A DNA stretch of 11,885 nt from Acidimicrobiaceae bacterium (GTDB lineage Bacteria; Actinomycetota; Acidimicrobiia; Acidimicrobiales; Palsa-688), in contig PMHU01000302.1 of the NCBI GenBank assembly GCA_003156795.1, positions 30,873 through 42,757 of the forward strand, given 5' to 3'. Below are positions 7,569 through 11,885 of this stretch, in pieces (position 1 is the first letter of the stretch; each line of letters begins with the position of its first letter). Position numbers and translations under genes: made by a program. Under the pieces are notes generated by a model that made no database searches, was not told where the DNA came from, and worked only from the letters and a program-made list of their open reading frames with translations.

Positions 7569-7584
7569 GCCGCATCGTTGCGGC
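7569..7584 (+). terminator. GC-rich hairpin after the oxidoreductase gene
   Basis: GCCGCA (7569-7574), loop TCGT, TGCGGC (7579-7584): a perfect 6-base stem with a tetraloop, 48 bases after the oxidoreductase stop and 40 bases before the next start. No T-run follows, but actinomycete terminators often lack one. The position between two functionally different units fits termination. Confidence 0.45.
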
Positions 7585-7611
7585 CACTAAGGTCGCGAGA
7601 CCAGCATTCAT

Positions 7612-7616
7612 GGAGG
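7612..7616 (+). promoter_or_regulatory. Ribosome binding site of the STAS gene
   Basis: GGAGG eight bases before the ATG at 7625. A -10-like TAAGGT at 7588-7593 would allow a leader of roughly 25 bases, but no -35 box supports it. Confidence 0.65.
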
Positions 7617-7624
7617 ACGGGTAA

Positions 7625-7963
7625 ATGGAGCTCGGCTTGGAAGTCGATGAAAGCCGACCGCCTTATACCGTCTTGGCCGTCGCGGGTGAGATCGACGTGT
7701 ACAGCGCCCCCCGCCTTCGAGAGAAGCTGGTAGAGCTGGTGAGCCAGGGGCACCGCCAGATCGTCGTCGACCTCGAAAAGGTTGACTTCCTTGACTCGAC
7801 CGGCCTCGGGGTGCTCGTCGGCGGGCTCAAGCGGCTGCGGAGCCACGACGGGGACCTCACTCTGGTGTGCACCCAAGCTCGCATCCTCAAGGTCTTCGAG
7901 ATAACGGGGCTGACGACGGTCTTCCGGATCTCGGAGTCGGTGGACGAAGCCACCAAGGCCTGA
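7625..7963 (+). CDS. STAS-domain anti-sigma factor antagonist (SpoIIAA/RsbV family)
   Basis: A single-domain STAS protein of 112 residues, the usual family length. In partner switching, the unphosphorylated form binds the anti-sigma kinase and frees the sigma factor; phosphorylation on a conserved serine turns it off. That serine is Ser58 in VDFLDSTGLGVLVGGLKR (53-70). AGEIDVYSAPRLREKL (20-35) is the typical first part of the fold, and the end (LKVFEITGLTTVFRI) also matches. The start is fixed by a good GGAGG. A SpoIIAB-like kinase gene begins about 20 bases downstream, so the two form an operon and almost certainly act on each other. No sigma factor or phosphatase gene follows in the window. 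Confidence 0.95.
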   Translation: MELGLEVDESRPPYTVLAVAGEIDVYSAPRLREKLVELVSQGHRQIVVDLEKVDFLDSTGLGVLVGGLKRLRSHDGDLTLVCTQARILKVFEITGLTTVFRISESVDEATKA

Positions 7964-7985
7964 GGATCGACGCGGACGGGTGAGG

Positions 7986-8483
7986 ATGGACCGATCCCTC
8001 GAGTTGTCGGTGCCTTCCCGCACCGAGTACATCGCGGTCGTCCGGCTGGTGGTGTCCTCCCTGGCCTCAGCCCGTAGGGCCATCGCCGAGGAGCGCATCG
8101 ACGACTTGAAGCTGGCCGTATCCGAGGTCTGCACCAACGCCATCGAAGCCAACATGTCAACCGGGAAGAACCATCCTGTCGTCGTTACCTGCTGGGAGGC
8201 GCCGGAGAGATTCGCGGTTTGCATCACCGATTCCGGGAGCGGGTTCGATCCGGATCTGCTTCCACAGCATCCTCCGGTGACCGACCCGAATCGGCTCAAC
8301 TTCGAGCGCGGCCTCGGGATCCCGCTGGTTCGCTCGCTGGTGGACGACTTGCGATTCGAGTCGGCGCCTACGGGCACTTCGGTGTGGCTAATTCTGTTCG
8401 GCAGCCCGTCGTCGGAGGGGCAGGACGAGACGTCGGAAATACTGCGCGTCGTCATGACCGAGGAAGGGCAAGCAGACCGCTAG
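7986..8483 (+). CDS. Anti-sigma factor serine kinase (SpoIIAB/RsbW-type HATPase)
   Basis: A cytosolic 165-residue GHKL-fold ATPase that would bind a sigma factor and phosphorylate the STAS partner encoded just upstream. ATP-site motifs are complete: N-box SEVCTNAIEAN (46-56, with Glu47 and Asn51), DSGSGFDP (82-89), and the G2 region RGLGIPLVRSLVDDL (108-122) followed by GTS (130-132). The last 25 residues form an acidic tail beyond the usual domain end. I chose the ATG at 7986; a GTG at 7980 in the same frame would add two residues and cannot be excluded. The gap to the upstream stop is 22 bases. The target sigma factor, probably a SigB/SigF type, must lie elsewhere, or the pair regulates some other partner. 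Confidence 0.92.
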   Translation: MDRSLELSVPSRTEYIAVVRLVVSSLASARRAIAEERIDDLKLAVSEVCTNAIEANMSTGKNHPVVVTCWEAPERFAVCITDSGSGFDPDLLPQHPPVTDPNRLNFERGLGIPLVRSLVDDLRFESAPTGTSVWLILFGSPSSEGQDETSEILRVVMTEEGQADR

Positions 8484-8511
8484 CACCGACCCCGAAACCT
8501 GACGTCTCCGG

Positions 8512-8517
8512 TAGGCT
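8512..8517 (+). promoter_or_regulatory. Candidate -10 box of the DUF4395 gene
   Basis: TAGGCT fits TANNNT and ends nine bases before the ATG at 8527, which has no ribosome binding site. A leaderless or nearly leaderless transcript is plausible; no -35 box is seen. Confidence 0.3.
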
Positions 8518-8526
8518 TTTGACGGC

Positions 8527-9012
8527 ATGACCGAGTTGTTCGCGTTTCCTCATCCCGTCAACGAGACTTCGGCCCGAGTGGTCGCTTCGGGCGTGGTCGG
8601 AATGGCCGTGACGGCCGCCGCCCTCGACCAGCCCTGGCTGATGTTCCCGCTCGCGTACGGCTTTGCGGCGCGCCTGGCGACGGGGCCTACCCTCAGCCCC
8701 CTCGGCCAGCTGGCCACGAAAGTGGTCACGCCCAGGATCCCGATCGAGCACAAGTTCTCGCCCGGACCGCCGAAGCGGCTGGCCCAAGCGATGGGTCTGG
8801 CCATGTCCGGGACGGCCTTGGCGCTCCACTACCGATTCCGCCGGCCGGGGGCGGCCAAGGCGGTTCTCGCCGCCCTCATCGGGGCCGCCGGGCTCGAAGC
8901 AGGATTTGGCATCTGCCTGGCGTGCAAGCTGTTCGGCGTCGCCATGAAGGCCGGGCTCGTGCCGGAGTCCGTCTGTGAGGATTGCAACGACATCTGGGCC
9001 CGGGCCTCTTAG
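8527..9012 (+). CDS. DUF4395-family membrane protein with two CxxC pairs
   Basis: A 161-residue protein matching the DUF4395 pattern: the N-terminal FPHPVNETSARVVASGVVG (7-25), then TGPTLSPLGQLATKVVTPR (52-70), PPKRLAQAMG (81-90) and GICLACKLFG (128-137). Hydrophobic stretches at about 17-33, 36-50, 86-101 and 110-128 suggest three or four membrane helices. Two CxxC pairs, Cys130/Cys133 and Cys150/Cys153 (CEDC), sit at the C-terminal end; such pairs could bind a metal or undergo redox change, but the family has no settled function that I know of. The gene stands alone between the anti-sigma pair and a DtxR-type regulator, on the same strand as both. Confidence 0.85.
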   Translation: MTELFAFPHPVNETSARVVASGVVGMAVTAAALDQPWLMFPLAYGFAARLATGPTLSPLGQLATKVVTPRIPIEHKFSPGPPKRLAQAMGLAMSGTALALHYRFRRPGAAKAVLAALIGAAGLEAGFGICLACKLFGVAMKAGLVPESVCEDCNDIWARAS

Positions 9013-9051
9013 GTCTGGTCAGGAGGCGGGGGCGGGCGGCGGCACCAGCCG

Positions 9052-9081
9052 TTGACTTTTGTTTTGCCAAAAAACTAATGT
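9052..9081 (+). promoter_or_regulatory. Promoter of the dtxR-like gene and hppA
   Basis: TTGACT (9052-9057) and TAATGT (9076-9081) are separated by 18 bases, the best -35/-10 pair in the window, in an AT-rich island within GC-rich DNA. Transcription would start near 9088-9090, leaving a leader of about 10 bases before the ATG at 9098. It probably drives both the regulator and the pyrophosphatase. Confidence 0.7.
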
Positions 9082-9095
9082 CACCTCCGGCAAAA
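9062..9095. promoter_or_regulatory. Probable DtxR-type operator: TTTTGCCAAAA palindrome and distal half-site
   Basis: TTTTGCCAAAA (9062-9072) is a perfect 11-base palindrome around C9067 and lies between the -35 and -10 boxes. The half-site TTTTGCC (9062-9068) recurs inverted as GGCAAAA at 9089-9095, around the expected transcription start, with 20 bases between. A repressor bound here would block the promoter, so self-regulation by the DtxR-like protein encoded next is the simplest reading. The exact operator cannot be fixed by eye. Confidence 0.6.
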
Positions 9096-9097
9096 TC

Positions 9098-9856
9098 ATG
9101 GATGGAGCCCTGACTAAGTCCGAGCGCGAGACGCTGAAGGCCATCTGGCGCCTGACGTCTCAGCCGCGTTCAGAGGTAGGGGCACGGACCGGAGATCTGG
9201 CTTCGTCGCTGAAGGTTTCCCCTGGCACCATGACGGCCACCGTCAAGAAGCTCGCCGATCGGGGCCTGGCCGTTCACGCTCCTTACCACGGCGTTCAGCT
9301 GACAGACAGCGGGCGGCGCCGGGCCATGAGCGTGGTGCGGCGCCACCGCATCGTCGAGCGCTTCCTGGCCGACATGCTCGGATACAGCTGGTCCGAGGCC
9401 GACCGCCTGGCCCCGACGTTCGAGCATCAGCTGCCCCAGGAGATCGAGGACCGCCTTTACGCCGCCCTCGACAGACCGGCGACCTGCCCGCACGGCTTCC
9501 CGATCCCGGGGACGGGTAGCGCCGGGCTGCCGGACATGCCCCCGCTCTACGATCTGAGTCCCGGAGACCGGGCCGTGGTGGCCCTGCCGGGGTCCACCGA
9601 CCCCGACGTCGCCATGTTCCTCGAAGGGCTCGGGGTGCGACCCGGCGTCGAAGTCGAGGTGCGGGAAAAGCACCCCTTCGACGGCCCGCTCGTGGTGTCG
9701 GTGGACGGCAACGACCGCACCCTCGGGGAGAAGGTGGCGCGCCAGATCATGGTCCGCGTCTCACCGGAGAAGGCAACAGCCGAAGCTCGACTACCGGGCG
9801 CCGGCAAGAAGGTTTCATCAACCATCAACAGCAAAGCGAGAAAGGACTCCGTCTGA
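9098..9856 (+). CDS. DtxR/MntR-family metal-dependent regulator with FeoA domain
   Basis: A 252-residue metal-responsive repressor. The winged helix (about 8-72) has TGDLASSLKVSPGTMTATVKKLADRGL and LTDSGRRRA. The dimer and metal domain (73-130) has RRHRIVERFLADMLG and APTFEHQLPQEIEDRL. An FeoA/SH3-like domain (150-222) and a basic tail follow. Aligned by eye to DtxR, His83, Glu87, Glu109 and His110 keep ligand positions. The Met10 position is Glu11, and the Cys102 position (acidic in MntR) appears to be Pro106, so metal choice may differ from iron or manganese. CPHGFPIPG (130-138) is common in this family. I prefer the ATG at 9098 because a TTG at 9059 in frame would place the N-terminus inside the promoter. 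hppA starts 2 bases after the stop, so the two are probably translationally coupled. Confidence 0.93.
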   Translation: MDGALTKSERETLKAIWRLTSQPRSEVGARTGDLASSLKVSPGTMTATVKKLADRGLAVHAPYHGVQLTDSGRRRAMSVVRRHRIVERFLADMLGYSWSEADRLAPTFEHQLPQEIEDRLYAALDRPATCPHGFPIPGTGSAGLPDMPPLYDLSPGDRAVVALPGSTDPDVAMFLEGLGVRPGVEVEVREKHPFDGPLVVSVDGNDRTLGEKVARQIMVRVSPEKATAEARLPGAGKKVSSTINSKARKDSV

Positions 9857-9858
9857 TC

Positions 9859-11885
9859 ATGCGATTCGTTGCTGAGGGCGGCTACCAGCCGTTCCACCTA
9901 CATGCCACCGAGTGGGGATGGCTGATCTTCGCCGCCGCGTGCGGTTTGATCGCTATCGCCACCGGATTCATCCTCATGCGCGGCGTCCTGGCTTCTGACC
10001 AGGGCACCCCGACCATGATCGAGATCGCCAAGGCCGTCCAAGAGGGCGCCCAGGCCTACTTGGTACGCCAGTTCAAGGTCATCGGGATCATCGTCGTACC
10101 GCTGGCGGGTTTGGTGTTCGTCACCGCCAGCAAGGTGACCCAAACCCTCCCGGACGGCTCCAAGCACACGGTGCTGTCGTTCGGCCTGTCCGGTCTCTTC
10201 CGGGCGGTGGCCTTCCTAGTCGGAGCGACTCTTTCCGGGCTGGCCGGGTTCATCGGCATGAGCACCGCCGTGCGGGGCAACGTGCGCACCGCAGCCGCCG
10301 CCCGTGACGGGTCGCTGCCCGCCGCCCTCAAGGTCGCCTTCCGAACCGGGGCCATCACCGGCCTGTTCGTGGTCGGCTTCGGTCTGCTCGGTGCCACCGT
10401 GATCATCATGCTGGCCCAGAACACGGCCACCGCCATCTTGATCGGCTTCGGCTTCGGCGGTTCGCTCCTAGCCCTCTTCATGAGAGTGGGCGGCGGCATC
10501 TTCACCAAGGCCGCCGACGTGGGCGCCGACTTGGTGGGCAAGGTCGAGGCCGGCATCCCTGAGGACGACCCCCGCAACGCCGCCACCATCGCCGACAACG
10601 TCGGGGACAACGTCGGCGACTGCGCCGGCATGGGCGCCGACCTGTTTGAGTCCTACGTCGTCATCCTGGTGGCGACGCTCATCCTCGCCAACACCGCGTT
10701 TTCGTCTCGCAACGCCAGCTCCGCTTTTGCGGCCGGCAAGGCCCAGATCGGTCTGGTGTTCTCGCTCATCGTGCCCGCCATCGGGATCCTGGCGTCCATC
10801 ATCGGCATTTTTGTCGTGCGCGGGACGGCCAAAGACCGCACGGCCATGGCCCCCATCAACCGTGGTCTGCTCACGTCGGCCGTTCTGACCATCATCGGCA
10901 CCTTCTTCGTGGCTCAGTTCTACGTACACAACCTGCTGGTTTTCTGGGCCGTGTTCACCGGCGTGGTCCTAGGCCAAGTGGTCAGCCGCATCACTGAGTA
11001 CTACACCTCGACCGAGACTTCCCCGGTTCAGGAGATCGCGCAAACGGCGCGGACGGGCCCGGCCACCATCGTCCTCTCCGGCATCAGCACCGGGCTGGAG
11101 TCGGCCGTCCCGGCCATAGTGTGCATCGTCGTCGCTCTGGTCGTTGCCATCGCCCTGGGCAACGGGAACATCCAGTTGGAGCTGTACATGGTGTCCCTCG
11201 TCGGCTTGGGACTCCTGTCCAACGCCGGGATCGTGGTGTCCGAGGATACCTTCGGCCCCGTGTCGGACAACGCGGCCGGAATCGCCGAGATGAGCGGCGA
11301 GTTCCACGGTGAGCCGGAGCGGATCATGGTGAGCTTGGACGCCGTCGGCAACACCACCAAGGCCATCACCAAGGGCTTCGCCATCGGCTCCGCCGTGATC
11401 GCGTCGGTCGCTCTTTTCGCCAGCTACATCCAGACCATCGCCGAGAACGCCAAGGGCGTGGTGGCCACCGGGAACGCCCTCTTCACCACCACCGCCCAGA
11501 CCATCATCAACGTCGCCAACCCCGAGACTTTCATCGGCCTCCTGATCGGCGGCTCCATCGCCTTCCTGTTCTCCGCGCTGGCCATCCGGGCGGTGGGCCG
11601 ATCGGCTGGGACGGTGGTCGAGGAGGTGCGCCGGCAATTCCGGGAGCACCCAGGCATCATGGACCGCACCGAGCGGCCCGAGTATGGCCGGGTGATCGAC
11701 ATTTGCACTGCGGCGGCCCAGCGGGAGCTGGTCACGCCGGCGCTTCTCGCCATACTCTCGCCCGTGGTGGTCGGATTCGCCATCGGCGACCTGGCCCTCG
11801 GGGCCTTCCTGGCCGGCACCATTCTCACCGGCCAGCTGATGGCCAACTTCCTAAACAACGCAGGCGGGGCCTGGGACAACGCCAA
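9859..11885 (+). CDS. hppA: Membrane-bound proton-translocating pyrophosphatase, 3' end beyond window
   Basis: A multi-helix membrane pump that hydrolyses pyrophosphate and moves H+ out of the cytosol. 675 codons are visible from the ATG to the right edge without a stop; the family usually has 16 helices and about 700-800 residues, so only the last part is missing. The pyrophosphate and Mg2+ site is clear: ADVGADLVGKVEAGIPEDD (219-237) and DNVGDNVGD (246-254), then SEDTFGPVSDNAAGIAEM (461-478) and FLNNAGGAWDNA (664-675). GNTTKAITKGFAIGSA (497-512) has Lys501 and Thr504, the pair known to mark K+-independent H+-pumping enzymes; K+-dependent ones have Ala and Gly. The usual RNPATIADN reads RNAATIADN. 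It lies 2 bases after the DtxR-like gene, with AAAGGA 12 bases before the ATG, so it probably shares that gene's promoter and metal control. Confidence 0.96.
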   Translation, partial: MRFVAEGGYQPFHLHATEWGWLIFAAACGLIAIATGFILMRGVLASDQGTPTMIEIAKAVQEGAQAYLVRQFKVIGIIVVPLAGLVFVTASKVTQTLPDGSKHTVLSFGLSGLFRAVAFLVGATLSGLAGFIGMSTAVRGNVRTAAAARDGSLPAALKVAFRTGAITGLFVVGFGLLGATVIIMLAQNTATAILIGFGFGGSLLALFMRVGGGIFTKAADVGADLVGKVEAGIPEDDPRNAATIADNVGDNVGDCAGMGADLFESYVVILVATLILANTAFSSRNASSAFAAGKAQIGLVFSLIVPAIGILASIIGIFVVRGTAKDRTAMAPINRGLLTSAVLTIIGTFFVAQFYVHNLLVFWAVFTGVVLGQVVSRITEYYTSTETSPVQEIAQTARTGPATIVLSGISTGLESAVPAIVCIVVALVVAIALGNGNIQLELYMVSLVGLGLLSNAGIVVSEDTFGPVSDNAAGIAEMSGEFHGEPERIMVSLDAVGNTTKAITKGFAIGSAVIASVALFASYIQTIAENAKGVVATGNALFTTTAQTIINVANPETFIGLLIGGSIAFLFSALAIRAVGRSAGTVVEEVRRQFREHPGIMDRTERPEYGRVIDICTAAAQRELVTPALLAILSPVVVGFAIGDLALGAFLAGTILTGQLMANFLNNAGGAWDNA

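Noticed and set aside
7591..7602. GGTC-GCGA-GACC mini-palindrome before the STAS gene
   Set aside because: A four-base stem is too short to support an operator or terminator call.
9015..9048. CTGGT...ACCAG inverted repeat as a terminator after the DUF4395 gene
   Set aside because: The stem is only five bases with a 24-base loop in very GC-rich sequence; chance is the better explanation.
9059..9097. Upstream TTG start for the DtxR-like protein
   Set aside because: It lies inside the promoter spacer, ahead of the -10 box, so the codon would not be in the mRNA from that promoter.
1..11885. Mobile element, prophage, CRISPR or defence island
   Set aside because: No transposase, integrase, terminal repeats, spaced direct repeats or known defence domains were seen, and base composition is even apart from short promoter regions.

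Overview
The window is dense, high-GC bacterial DNA with no intergenic stretch above about 110 bases. It looks like an actinomycete-type (Actinomycetota) chromosome. Supporting signs are strong G/C bias at third codon positions, GTG starts, several genes with a -10-like hexamer 7-9 bases before the start codon and no ribosome binding site, a DUF4395 protein, a DtxR-FeoA regulator and SpoIIAA/SpoIIAB-type switch proteins. A deep-branching actinomycete such as Acidimicrobiia is a guess; the sequence alone does not fix the lineage. No rRNA, tRNA, CRISPR array, insertion sequence or phage gene was seen.

Layout. (1) 1-2175, minus strand: a TetR repressor (1528-2175) followed after 27 bases by a 14-helix DHA2-type drug efflux transporter that runs off the left edge (1-1500). 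A perfect palindrome with two 13-base arms (2190-2216) lies between the TetR start and the divergent nadE gene and is the obvious operator. (2) 2264-3979, plus: glutamine-dependent NAD+ synthetase, complete, with all catalytic residues. (3) 4022-7520, plus: a probable three-gene unit of a second TetR regulator with a WHG-type ligand domain, an uncharacterised 173-residue helical protein, and a YdeP/FdhF-like molybdopterin oxidoreductase. (4) 7625-8483, plus: a STAS anti-anti-sigma factor and a SpoIIAB/RsbW-like kinase, forming a partner-switch pair with no sigma factor in view. (5) 8527-9012, plus: a DUF4395 membrane protein with two CxxC pairs. (6) 9098-11885, plus: a DtxR-FeoA metalloregulator with a clear -35/-10 promoter and a palindrome between the two boxes, followed after 2 bases by a proton-pumping membrane pyrophosphatase (hppA) cut by the right edge.

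How the genes work together. The left block is a standard self-regulated efflux cassette whose operator may also affect nadE. The middle block looks like a regulated redox unit whose substrate is unknown. The right block couples a metal-sensing regulator to a proton-pumping pyrophosphatase. Most genes belong to known families. The less ordinary points are the YdeP-linked helical protein, the DtxR-hppA coupling with a changed metal site in the regulator, and the shared palindromic operator. I did not find an obviously new multi-gene defence or mobile system.
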